A stretch of DNA of 64,000 bases, from positions 28,986 to 92,985 of the forward strand of contig QCCH01000006.1 of NCBI GenBank assembly GCA_003281315.1, written 5' to 3'. Positions 50,565-58,631 of the stretch are shown here, in pieces (within the stretch, counting starts at the first letter, position 1; each line of letters starts with the position of its first letter). The notes under the pieces were generated by a model that had not been told where the DNA came from, made no database searches, and saw only the letters and a list, made by a program, of their open reading frames with translations. Origin of the DNA: Prochlorococcus sp. AG-347-K20 (GTDB lineage Bacteria; Cyanobacteriota; Cyanobacteriia; PCC-6307; Cyanobiaceae). The translations under genes were made by a program, and so were the position numbers.

Positions 50565-51086
50565 TTATTTAACACTATAAATTTTGAATCTAGGCTCTAA
50601 ATTGGTTATACAATCTAGAAGTTTTTTGTTATCTCTGCTATTCGTAACCTTGAATTCAGATTCAACTGTACCTTCTTTATCTCTTATAGCTTGATTTAAA
50701 ACTATGGAACCGTTTTCGTCAGATACTGATCTATGAAAAGTTCCTCTAGGTATTCTTAAAATATATCCGCAAGATTCTAATCTAACCTTATAAAAAGGAT
50801 AATCCCAGCCAAAATTGACAAGAAAAAATGTTCTTCCCCCAGAGATAGCCAGTAGATTATCTTCTTGATTGTGATGTATGTAAAATTGCCAATTTTTAAA
50901 TTCTTCATCATTTGGAGGACTAACTGCAGGCCCACTGTGAATAACTAGATCTCTATAGTTTGATTCATTAACACTAATATCAAAAAATCTTACATCTTTT
51001 GTATCGCGAAATTTTTCATAACTTATCAATTCAAACATTTTCGATTTGTTTGATTTGATAACTGGAATTTCTAAACTTGAGTTCAA
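50565..51086 (-). CDS. Hypothetical protein, cupin-like core
   Basis: A 173-residue soluble protein, no signal peptide. The middle has YIHHNQEDNLLAISGGRTFFL and a later GYILRIPRGTFHRSVSDENG; the spaced histidines and the IPRGTFH stretch resemble the two metal-binding motifs of a cupin (HH...E, and P-G-x-x-H). Function unknown; a sugar-binding or dTDP-sugar-related cupin is one possibility. It is 126 bp downstream (in its direction, upstream) of the transglutaminase gene, and the spacers on both sides show no gene. Confidence 0.6.
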   Translation of the reverse strand: MNSSLEIPVIKSNKSKMFELISYEKFRDTKDVRFFDISVNESNYRDLVIHSGPAVSPPNDEEFKNWQFYIHHNQEDNLLAISGGRTFFLVNFGWDYPFYKVRLESCGYILRIPRGTFHRSVSDENGSIVLNQAIRDKEGTVESEFKVTNSRDNKKLLDCITNLEPRFKIYSVK

Positions 51087-51212
51087 TTTTCTTTAAAGAT
51101 TAAACAAATGAAAACAGATATATATATCCAAGAACGTATCAATTAACACTAAAAAAGAAACATATTATTATTTAAATTTTCTTGTTATTTTAAAAGATTA
51201 AAAATTTAGTGT

Positions 51213-52070
51213 TTATTTAATTTCAAGAGGTTTGATTTCCCAGGATAAAGTATTTTCTAAATTATTTTTTCCTATAAAGTTTCCTGTAATTACAGAGGTT
51301 AAATTAGATTTTGAAGATGATACCAATGTTAAATATCTATCATCTATTAATCCTTTTCCGCTTGGATCAAAACCTCTCCAACCAGCACCTGGAATATATA
51401 GTTCGGCCCAAGCGTGTAAATCCAACTCAGATGGTAACGGATCTTCAAAATGATAACCACTTACAAACCTGCTTGGGATACCTATAGACCTGCAAGCTTC
51501 AACCATCAGCATTGCTAAATCTCTGCATGAACCTATACGTTCTCTAAGTGTTCTACTAGCCGGCCATGCTGGGCCTGTATGTCTTTTGGTATATTTGACC
51601 CGATCTTGAATAATCTCTATTAGCTGGTAAGTAAATGATAATGCGTTATTAATGCTTCCTGCTAAGGCTTCTTGGGCAAGTACTACGGCAGATGGATCAT
51701 GTTGTCCATTAGGCATCCATCCCTCTAATGCTCCCTGTAAATCTCTGTTAATAATGCTTCTACAAAAAGGTAATGTTAAATCTCTATTTTTAACTCCATC
51801 AATAATGTTTGGATGTTTTATAGTTTCAACTTCGCTAATTGATTCAATAATTAAATTATCTGTTAATCCATTGAATCTGATTCTATTAATCTCTTCTCCG
51901 CTGGCAGCAAGTAATGGATAAATAATTTCTGGTTCTGGGGTTATTTTTAATTCAAAATTCTTTAGTTTTTGGAAGCCATTTGACCTTGGCTTTATACACA
52001 ATCTATGCTCGCCTAATTGAACAGGTACTTCATATTTATATTCAAGTTTGTGAAGGTATTTAATTCTCAT
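51213..52070 (-). CDS. Transglutaminase-like cysteine peptidase domain protein
   Basis: A 285-residue protein with an N-terminal beta domain (1-110) and a C-terminal transglutaminase-like core. The triad is Cys182 in GSCRDLAMLMVEACRS, His219 in DLHAWAELYIPG and Asp235 in WRGFDPSGKG. Such proteins act as peptidases or amidases rather than crosslinkers in bacteria. It lies 17 bp after the alpha-E gene in a conserved ATP-grasp/alpha-E/transglutaminase cassette whose product has not been defined to my knowledge. Confidence 0.9.
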   Translation of the reverse strand: MRIKYLHKLEYKYEVPVQLGEHRLCIKPRSNGFQKLKNFELKITPEPEIIYPLLAASGEEINRIRFNGLTDNLIIESISEVETIKHPNIIDGVKNRDLTLPFCRSIINRDLQGALEGWMPNGQHDPSAVVLAQEALAGSINNALSFTYQLIEIIQDRVKYTKRHTGPAWPASRTLRERIGSCRDLAMLMVEACRSIGIPSRFVSGYHFEDPLPSELDLHAWAELYIPGAGWRGFDPSGKGLIDDRYLTLVSSSKSNLTSVITGNFIGKNNLENTLSWEIKPLEIK

Positions 52071-52087
52071 TAAAAAACTTATTAATT

Positions 52088-53029
52088 TTAATTGATAAAG
52101 TATTTTTCTTGAATGAGATCATTTAATTTATTCAAATCAATTTGCAATGAATCGATTGCCTCATGTAAACCATCATTAATTATATCTTCAATTCTGATAT
52201 AACTCCACTTTGATTTGAGCAAGCCTCTCATGCATTCTAATTCGGAAGGATTTTCAGTAGATGGTGAGGTATCTATCATCTTAAGAGTATTGCTTATCCC
52301 ATCAAGACAGTATCTTATTGATCTCGGAAAAATTGGATCCAGTAAAAGGAATCTTGCAACTGATTCAGGCTTAATAGAATTTTGCTCTGCTTTCCTGAAC
52401 ATTTGATAAGCTCCAGCGGAACGTAAAAGTGCTATCCATTGCAACTCATCAAGAACACCTCCAAGTTCATCTAGGCTGGGTAGAAGTAAATAATATTTAA
52501 CATCTAAAATTCTCGATGTTTTATCAGCTCTCTCAACTAATCTTCCAAGAATGCTAAATCTCCAAGCAAGGTCTTTGCTTAAAGTCGCATCTGTAATTCC
52601 ATAAAAAAGCTGACATGCTCTCCTTATTTCACTTAATTGTTCTTGTCTTGGCTTATTCCATATTGCTTCTCCTTCTTGCATATTCCAATATAAAATATTA
52701 ATTTGCTCCCACATTTCTGTTGTCAACACGTCTCTTATTTGTCGTGCGTTTTCTCTAGCTAATTGAATACAAGAAATTATGCTGTTTGGATTTAAACGAT
52801 CTCTTATTAAAAAATTTATAACGTCATCAGGTTTTTTCTCTGGGAATCTTTTATCAAAAGATTCTCTGTCGCTTGAAGCATCAATTAACGGGAGCCAAGG
52901 CTCTGCACTTCCTGGTGGACAATCTAATGACATTGCTTCACTTACTTCCACAAAACGAGATATATTTTCTGCTCGTTCTAAATAACGATTGATCCAATAA
53001 AGAGATTCTGCTACACGACTTAAAAGCAT
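52088..53029 (-). CDS. Alpha-E domain protein (DUF403)
   Basis: A 313-residue all-helical alpha-E protein. N-terminal MLLSRVAESLYWINRYLERA is characteristic, and the rest contains the family's W-rich and charged helices (IQLARENARQIRDVLTTEMW, RRACQLFYGITDATL). The alpha-E domain almost always occurs beside or fused to permuted ATP-grasp enzymes. It starts 1 bp after the stop of the ATP-grasp gene, so translation of the two is coupled. Confidence 0.92.
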   Translation of the reverse strand: MLLSRVAESLYWINRYLERAENISRFVEVSEAMSLDCPPGSAEPWLPLIDASSDRESFDKRFPEKKPDDVINFLIRDRLNPNSIISCIQLARENARQIRDVLTTEMWEQINILYWNMQEGEAIWNKPRQEQLSEIRRACQLFYGITDATLSKDLAWRFSILGRLVERADKTSRILDVKYYLLLPSLDELGGVLDELQWIALLRSAGAYQMFRKAEQNSIKPESVARFLLLDPIFPRSIRYCLDGISNTLKMIDTSPSTENPSELECMRGLLKSKWSYIRIEDIINDGLHEAIDSLQIDLNKLNDLIQEKYFIN

Positions 53030-53030
53030 A

Positions 53031-54473
53031 TTATTTACCTACAACCCATGTATCTTTGCATCCTCCACCTTGAGAAGAGTTTACGACTAATGATCCTTTT
53101 TTTAATGCTACCCTCGTAAGCCCGCCTGGACTAACCCATGAATCTTTTCCTCTCAAGATATATGGTCTTAAATCAACATGGCATGGATATAGTTCTCCAT
53201 CACATAACGATGGTACAGTAGATAATTCTAATGTTGGTTGTGCTACGAAATTTCTAGGATTTTTTCTAATTTTATTAGCAAATTCTTCTATTTCACTTCT
53301 TGTTGAGTGAGGTCCAATTAACATTCCATATCCACCAGCTTCAGCGACAGACTTAACAACAAGTTTTGGTAAATTTTCTAGAACGTATTCCCGATCCTTT
53401 TCGTAATGACAAATATATGTTTCTACATTTTTAATAATAATTTCTTCATCAAGATAATATTTAATGATTTTTGGAACAAAAGAATAAATCATTTTGTCAT
53501 CTGCTATCCCAGTCCCAGGGGCATTTGCTAAAGCAACATGACCAGCCTTGAAAACATCAAGCAATCCGCTAACACCAAGGCAGGAATCTTTTCTAAAATT
53601 AAGAGGATCTAAAAAATCATCATCAATTCTTCTGTAAATGACATCTACCCTCTTTAAACCGGAGGTAGTTTTTAAATATACATAATTATCATTACAAATT
53701 AAGTCATGACCCTGTACTAATTGGATGCCCATTTCTTGCGCTAAATAACTATGTTCAAAATATGCACTATTAAAAATTCCAGGAGTTAGTAGAACTATTT
53801 TGGGAGTGTCTGTCCAAACAGCAAGTTCTTGAAGGGTTTTTAAAAGATATGATGGATATTCATCAATTGGTTTTACTATTCTTCCAGAAAAAAGATTAGG
53901 GAAAATATTTTTCATAACTAATCTATTTTCTAAAAAATAAGCAACCCCAGAAGGACACCTTAAATTATCTTCTAAAATATGCCAATCTCCTTTTCTGTCT
54001 CTTATTAAATCAAGTCCCGAAATTTGACACCATTTATTTAATGGAGGTTTGAAACCTATCATTTGAGGTCTCCAACCTTCTGAACTCTCGATTAACTCTC
54101 TTGGAATTATTCCATCATTAATTATATTTTGAGAATTATAAATATCGTCTAGGAATAAATCAATTGCCTCAAGCCTTTGTTTTAAGCCTTTTTCTAATGT
54201 TACCCAATCATCTTTACTTATTATTCTTGGCAGTGGATCAAAAGGTAATATTCTCTCAGTACCTTTTAAACCAGTATCGTTTAATCTGAAAGTGGCACCA
54301 TGTCTTAATAATAATTTTTTTGCTGCAGAATGATTCCTGTTTAACTCTTCAAGACCCATATTATCTAAAGAGGACAGAAGTGGAATTAATATTTCTCTTG
54401 CAGAGTTGACGTTATCTTTAAAGTATTCATCAAAACTATTTTTTGGACGATAGCTTGAAAACATATATTTCAT
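53031..54473 (-). CDS. Circularly permuted ATP-grasp type 2 protein (DUF404/407)
   Basis: A 480-residue ATP-grasp ligase of the circularly permuted type 2 group. Marks are FDPLPRIISKDDWVTLEKGL (about 75-95), the conserved DLIRDRKGDWHILEDNLRCPSGV, DVIYRRIDDDFLDPL, and the late VVKSVAEAGGYGMLIGPHS ATP-binding stretch. ATP-grasp enzymes form amide or thioester bonds; with alpha-E and transglutaminase neighbours a small peptide-like product, made then trimmed, has been proposed for the family. Its substrate is unknown. Confidence 0.92.
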   Translation of the reverse strand: MKYMFSSYRPKNSFDEYFKDNVNSAREILIPLLSSLDNMGLEELNRNHSAAKKLLLRHGATFRLNDTGLKGTERILPFDPLPRIISKDDWVTLEKGLKQRLEAIDLFLDDIYNSQNIINDGIIPRELIESSEGWRPQMIGFKPPLNKWCQISGLDLIRDRKGDWHILEDNLRCPSGVAYFLENRLVMKNIFPNLFSGRIVKPIDEYPSYLLKTLQELAVWTDTPKIVLLTPGIFNSAYFEHSYLAQEMGIQLVQGHDLICNDNYVYLKTTSGLKRVDVIYRRIDDDFLDPLNFRKDSCLGVSGLLDVFKAGHVALANAPGTGIADDKMIYSFVPKIIKYYLDEEIIIKNVETYICHYEKDREYVLENLPKLVVKSVAEAGGYGMLIGPHSTRSEIEEFANKIRKNPRNFVAQPTLELSTVPSLCDGELYPCHVDLRPYILRGKDSWVSPGGLTRVALKKGSLVVNSSQGGGCKDTWVVGK

Positions 54474-54602
54474 GGTTTAATAACTTTTACTTTAGCTTCA
54501 AATCTTTATTCGTATTTATGGCTACAAAAAAAAACATCCCATAACTCGATCTATTTCTTTATTTTGATCATTGAAGTATATTTTTTAAAAATCTAAAAAA
54601 GT

Positions 54603-54839
54603 ATGAATTCTAGTAATTGGCAATTTGTTTTTTTTAGATATTTCGCAAGCTTTCTTTTTATTCTCTCTCACAGTTTGCTTGTCCTTGATCATTTACCTAT
54701 TGGTGCGGCACTCCATGGACTTGGAGAAGTTTTTATTGCTCCTTGGGCTTTTAGGGAAAGAGCATGGGATCTTGTTGTCATTGCAGTTTTATTTTTCTTC
54801 TTTGATATCTGGGGACTTATAAACACTCCCTGGAATTAA
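54603..54839 (+). CDS. Small membrane protein, hypothetical
   Basis: A 78-residue protein with two hydrophobic helices (about 9-28 and 57-72) separated by LPIGAALHGLGEVFIAPWAF. Picocyanobacteria keep similar small proteins, but I recognise no family. It diverges from the ATP-grasp gene with a 129-bp gap, in which no other gene is seen. Confidence 0.6.
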   Translation: MNSSNWQFVFFRYFASFLFILSHSLLVLDHLPIGAALHGLGEVFIAPWAFRERAWDLVVIAVLFFFFDIWGLINTPWN

Positions 54840-54882
54840 CTGATATTATTTATTTACTAATTCCGAGAAAATCATAATAAAA

Positions 54883-55104
54883 ATGAAGTCTTATTTTATT
54901 CAAATTTTTAAAATAATTTTTCTTTTATTACTTACGAATAGTTACAATTTATATGCACATAATTTATTTAATGGTGGTTGTAAAGAACATTGTGGACAAA
55001 AAGTTAAAGTAATAAGTAATAAAAACAAATTAAAAAATATTGATGATCAACTAAATATTGAGAGTAAAAATTCTTGTTTAAATAAATCACTATGTAGAGG
55101 TTGA
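54883..55104 (+). CDS. Small exported cysteine-rich hypothetical protein
   Basis: A 73-residue protein with an N-terminal signal sequence (about 1-24, ending NLYAHN) and a short mature part carrying four cysteines (GGCKEHCGQ and NSCLNKSLCRG). The paired CxxxC and CxxxxC patterns could bind metal or form disulfides; function unknown. It is convergent with the zinc-ribbon gene (24-bp gap). Confidence 0.55.
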   Translation: MKSYFIQIFKIIFLLLLTNSYNLYAHNLFNGGCKEHCGQKVKVISNKNKLKNIDDQLNIESKNSCLNKSLCRG

Positions 55105-55128
55105 CCATTCGAGATTTTTAAAATTGTT

Positions 55129-55404
55129 TTATGAAATTATTTCTTTGATAATGATCATTAAAGTACCATTTGCTTGATAATTTTTATTAGGAGGATTTAA
55201 TTGATTTTTAATTAAAAAAATAAAAGTATATATCAACGGTAAAAGTAATGATGAAGCAGCAACTAAAGCGATTATCTGGTTCAACCTAATAAATGGTTTT
55301 TTTACAAGATCCTCTCCACACAAGCCACAAATCAAATTACCTTTTGAGGTTTGTTTTTGAAATTGATATTTAGGATTGCAATATGGGCAATAATATCGAA
55401 CCAT
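55129..55404 (-). CDS. Small protein with zinc ribbon and one membrane helix
   Basis: A 91-residue protein. The N-terminus has two CxxC pairs, YYCPYCNPK (6 and 9) and LICGLCGEDL (26 and 29), making a treble zinc ribbon; one membrane helix follows (about 43-65). Such small anchored ribbons occur in many bacteria without known role. It is read away from the terminator at 55467. Confidence 0.65.
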   Translation of the reverse strand: MVRYYCPYCNPKYQFQKQTSKGNLICGLCGEDLVKKPFIRLNQIIALVAASSLLLPLIYTFIFLIKNQLNPPNKNYQANGTLMIIIKEIIS

Positions 55405-55466
55405 TTTTAAATTTTATTGTTTTAATCATTATCTATAAAACTAGAAGAAAGTCATCTTATAAAAAA

Positions 55467-55495
55467 AAGAGGGCTTATTTATGCCCTCTTTTATC
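55467..55495. terminator. Bidirectional intrinsic terminator
   Basis: Perfect stem AAGAGGGC/GCCCTCTT (55467-55474 and 55483-55490) with an 8-nt loop, flanked by eight A on the left and TTTTA on the right. It lies upstream of the minus-strand zinc-ribbon gene. The plus strand has CTTTTATCT, the minus strand a longer T run, so it can stop transcription in both directions, protecting the degraded region to its right. Confidence 0.8.
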
Positions 55496-55591
55496 TCTTA
55501 CTTATATTTTTTAATGAAGTTATTAACGCACCTAAATCATGGATCCTTGTCGCTAACTTCTTTTAAGCTAATTCTCACCAAAATTAACTAA

Positions 55592-55846
55592 TTGTCTTTA
55601 ACTGGGGCAAAAACTCTAGAATTAAGCTTGTTTCTTAAAGGGCACCTAAACGATGCAGAAGAAGGAAGCTTAGACATTAATAAAAAATAATTGGAGCAGT
55701 TAATTAAATTAGTTCGCGTTATTCCGAAATTTCAGGCAGGCTATCGATCATTTTGAAAGACCTCCTAGAACTCAACAATATAAAATTAGGAAAATATTTC
55801 TCTAAAGACAATCCGTTTTTATACGCATTGCTTTTTAATTAAAAAT
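55592..55846 (+). pseudogene. Apparent degraded small gene
   Basis: One frame reads a TTG-started 32-residue segment (TGAKTLELSLFLKG, then HLNDAEEGSLDINKK), stops at TAA (55688-55690) and continues in the same frame as LEQLIKLVRVIPKFQAGYR. TGA follows at 55754. A +1 shift at the T run there gives FERPPRTQQYKIRKIFL, and another frame ends KDNPFLYALLFN before TAA (55844). Such coding-like sequence with a stop and shifts suggests a decayed gene. The rest of the 559 bp without an intact gene (55405-55963) holds only the terminator and A+T-rich sequence. A sequencing error cannot be excluded. Confidence 0.5.
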
Positions 55847-55963
55847 GTCCGAGAGTAGTAATCAATAGTGCTAATTTTTTTGAGATATTTTTAGTAAGTT
55901 TTGCTTATTTCCTTTGATATTTAATTCGTCTATCTTAATTTTAAATAATTGAGGAAATCTTTT

Positions 55964-56119
55964 ATGAATCATTCGAAAGAAGTTAGTAAAACTGATAAAT
56001 CAAATCCTATAGACGAATATTTTCAATGTCTCTCATATTGCGATATTCACCCAAAAGGTATAGATAATGACTGTGAGGTCATTTGTATGGAAAGACATTT
56101 AAAAGCTAACTATTGGTAG
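55964..56119 (+). CDS. Small conserved acidic protein with three-cysteine motif
   Basis: A 51-residue frame with a good Shine-Dalgarno-like GAGGAAAT ten bases before ATG 55964. The sequence ends in a compact part EYFQCLSYCDIHPKGIDND, then CEVICMERHLKANYW. Its cysteines (CLSYC, CEVIC) suggest metal binding or disulfides. Similar very short proteins occur throughout marine picocyanobacteria, but this call rests on ribosome site and composition. It is convergent with the WD40 gene, whose stop lies 33 bp away. Confidence 0.55.
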   Translation: MNHSKEVSKTDKSNPIDEYFQCLSYCDIHPKGIDNDCEVICMERHLKANYW

Positions 56120-56152
56120 TTTGAATTATTTTATTTTCCTGCTTAAATTCCT

Positions 56153-57211
56153 TCAAAAAGAATTAGTACGAACTTTAAATTTCCAAACATTTACTACACC
56201 TTTTGCGTTAACTGCAGCTAGTGCACAATCATCAGGTCTCCACGAAAGTGCACCCACTAAATCGCCTGCGAATGCAGCCCCAACTGGGTCACCATTACCG
56301 TCTTTTTTTAGAAAACTTGCGACAACAGAACCATCTCTAGATCCGGAAGCTACAAGCATTCCTTTATTTGAAAAGGCTAAGCTTGAAATAGGTTCGGTAT
56401 GGTGCCATAGCTCTCCCGGCATAGTCCCCTCGGGACCGTCACCTATAAAGCTCCAAACTGTAATTCTTTCACTGCCACTAGTTGCTAATAATTTTCCACT
56501 ATCGTCAAAAGAAAGGTGACTGGGTTTTCCTGGGTATCCTGTCATTTCAGCATCCATTCCGGTTGATCTTCTCCAAAAATGAACTGAATTGTCTTGACTC
56601 CCGCAAGCGACTATATCACCATCAGGACTTAATTCCATTGAGACTAATGATCCTTGCCACTCGAGCTTTTGATTCGTTTTATTATTTACTATGTCAAAGA
56701 ATGTTACTCTCCCGTAGCAGGCTGTAGCTAGCTCATTATTATTTGACCATTTTATTGCACTCACTGTGCTTGGATGATCATCTGATACCCATTTTTCTTC
56801 CCCAATTTCATTAAAAACATATACTTTTTTTGAAGAAGCTGCTGCAAGAAATAAGCCATCATTTGACCACTTAAGATGCTCTACCCAAGCCTTGCCAAGA
56901 TCGAGAGTTTTAATTACTTTACCTTCGTGACAATTATATATTTGAATATTTCCATCTTGACCGGAAGTTGCAAAAATCTCTCCTTCTGGATGAATGGACA
57001 TTGCTAATAGACCAGCAGAGTGTGTATTTTCTTTTTTCCAAATAATTTTCCCAGTATCTCCTTCAAAGGCAAAAATACCTCCTGCTACATCCCCAACAAT
57101 GAATAACTTTCCTTTAGTAGCCCAACCACAAACTATGGCATAATCATTAACTTCAGCTGTCCATCCCTCGTGGAACATGCCTCTTGGGCTAAATGATTCT
57201 ATATCAGGCAT
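56153..57211 (-). CDS. WD40 repeat protein
   Basis: A 352-residue protein made of about seven WD40 blades, with recurrent GH-like/xSxDGxxxAxxxxDxxVxxW units (for example SPDGDIVACGSQDNSVHFWR, FSNKGMLVASGSRDGSV). It folds as a beta-propeller scaffold for protein partners, with no catalytic motif. It starts inside the 3' end of the CobW-type GTPase gene (13-bp overlap), so the two are probably made together. That ties it to zinc handling by context, as a possible partner or client of the GTPase. Confidence 0.9.
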   Translation of the reverse strand: MPDIESFSPRGMFHEGWTAEVNDYAIVCGWATKGKLFIVGDVAGGIFAFEGDTGKIIWKKENTHSAGLLAMSIHPEGEIFATSGQDGNIQIYNCHEGKVIKTLDLGKAWVEHLKWSNDGLFLAAASSKKVYVFNEIGEEKWVSDDHPSTVSAIKWSNNNELATACYGRVTFFDIVNNKTNQKLEWQGSLVSMELSPDGDIVACGSQDNSVHFWRRSTGMDAEMTGYPGKPSHLSFDDSGKLLATSGSERITVWSFIGDGPEGTMPGELWHHTEPISSLAFSNKGMLVASGSRDGSVVASFLKKDGNGDPVGAAFAGDLVGALSWRPDDCALAAVNAKGVVNVWKFKVRTNSF

Positions 57212-58554
57212 TTTTCAAAACCTTCTTTCATCTCTTTCTCGTCCAAATTTCTACCTATAAAAACAAGTTGGTTTCTACGAGGTTCGTTCCCCCATTCCTT
57301 ATCAGGTTGCGCTGTAAATAACATATGTACCCCTTGGAAAACTATTCTCTGTGGGTTGCCTGAGTAGCTAATGAAACCTTTAGTTCTAAATATATCCACC
57401 CCTTTTTCAGAAAGAAGTCTGCCCAACCAAGTATTAAGTTTTTCTGGATCAACATCTCCAAATCGTTCAATTGCAATGGACGTTACTTCATCATCGTGCT
57501 CGTGCTCGGCTTGCCAGAATCTTTCAATATTAAATGGGATCTCTTTTGAATTATTGTCTTCACTTTTAATGATTTTCATATTGAATTCTTCAGCAGTGTG
57601 CTGTGTATATAAACCTATCTTTGATCCCTTTTCGATATCTAATATGAATGATTTATTTCCTTTATCCTCCAATTTAAGGTTTATATGTTCTCCAAATGGA
57701 ATGATATTACCAGGTTCTAAGCTTTTAGCTTTTTCTGCATAAAGTCTTACGCAGGATTCAGCACCATCTTTAAGTTCTTCTTCACTCTCACTTTGATTAG
57801 CGAAAGCTACTAATGACATTTCTGGATCGGGACCTTCTTCTAGCATTAATTCATATTTACCTGCAGCAAGGTCGTAAACACCTGTCCATTCAAAAGGATA
57901 TTCTGGTTCAAGAAATGTTGGTCTGCGTTTAAGGATTTGATCGAGATCAAATGCACTTAGATTTAGGACTGTTTCGATTGGTACTTGGGCATTCTCGGCT
58001 CTAATGATTCGAGTCATTCGGTTCATATCTCTCAATCTCGATTCAAGAGTATCTAGTGCATCATCAGAGACTAAATCAGTTTTATTAAGGACAAGAACAT
58101 CTGCAAACGCAACTTGTTCTGAACTTTCATCACTTCTTCCTAGCTGCTGATCAATATGAGCAGCATCAACTAAAGTTACAATTCCATCAAGAGTAAATTC
58201 AGAACTAATTTCTTCATCCATGAAAAATGTCTGCGCGACTGGCCCAGGATCTGCTAATCCTGTCGTTTCTACTAAAACATAGTCAAACTTATCTCTTCTT
58301 TTCATAAGGTTGCCAAGGACTCTTATCAAATCACCGCGAACAGTACAACAAATGCACCCGTTTGACATCTCAAACACTTCTTCATCGGCATTAATTACGA
58401 GCCCTTGATCTATACCTACTTCACCGTATTCATTCTCAATTACGGCTATTCTTTTCCCGTGCTCTTCACTTAGTATTCTATTAAGTAAAGTAGTTTTCCC
58501 TGAACCTAGAAATCCAGTGAGAATAGTAACTGGAACTTTATCTTTGATGCTCAT
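57199..58554 (-). CDS. CobW/COG0523 GTPase, probable zinc metallochaperone
   Basis: A 451-residue G3E GTPase of COG0523. Walker A is GFLGSGKTTLLNR (14-26), the metal-binding CxCC is GCICC (66-70), the ETTGLADPGP switch is intact and the GTP-specificity motif is LNKTDLV. The CobW C-terminal domain follows, with HEHDDEVTSIAI and CVRLYA. Relatives in zinc-limited bacteria deliver Zn to proteins and are Zur-regulated. Cobalt for corrin synthesis is the alternative, but neighbouring znu genes favour zinc. A candidate Zur-like site lies about 53 bp before its ATG. Confidence 0.92.
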   Translation of the reverse strand: MSIKDKVPVTILTGFLGSGKTTLLNRILSEEHGKRIAVIENEYGEVGIDQGLVINADEEVFEMSNGCICCTVRGDLIRVLGNLMKRRDKFDYVLVETTGLADPGPVAQTFFMDEEISSEFTLDGIVTLVDAAHIDQQLGRSDESSEQVAFADVLVLNKTDLVSDDALDTLESRLRDMNRMTRIIRAENAQVPIETVLNLSAFDLDQILKRRPTFLEPEYPFEWTGVYDLAAGKYELMLEEGPDPEMSLVAFANQSESEEELKDGAESCVRLYAEKAKSLEPGNIIPFGEHINLKLEDKGNKSFILDIEKGSKIGLYTQHTAEEFNMKIIKSEDNNSKEIPFNIERFWQAEHEHDDEVTSIAIERFGDVDPEKLNTWLGRLLSEKGVDIFRTKGFISYSGNPQRIVFQGVHMLFTAQPDKEWGNEPRRNQLVFIGRNLDEKEMKEGFEKCLI

Positions 58555-58606
58555 TTAATGATTTTTACCAAATAAACAATAGTTTAATAATAGTAATAAT
58601 AAGAAA

Positions 58607-58621
58607 TGAAAACCGTTTTTA
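58607..58621. promoter_or_regulatory. Candidate Zur operator upstream of the GTPase gene
   Basis: TGAAAAC-C-GTTTTTA is a 7-1-7 imperfect palindrome (6 of 7 pairs) between znuA and the cobW-type gene, about 53 bases before the latter's ATG. The pattern resembles the znuA/znuC box. Inference only. Confidence 0.4.
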
Positions 58622-58631
58622 TTAGAAAAAT

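Noticed and set aside
51087..51212. Twelve-residue frame starting ATG near 51109
   Set aside because: Too short, no ribosome site, A+T-rich spacer.
55844..55963. Riboswitch (glutamine or other) before the 51-residue gene
   Set aside because: No recognisable conserved core and no stable hairpin found by eye.
56121..56519. 132-codon plus-strand frame antisense to the WD40 gene
   Set aside because: Fully explained as the shadow of the propeller gene; no ribosome site and Ser/Pro-rich product.
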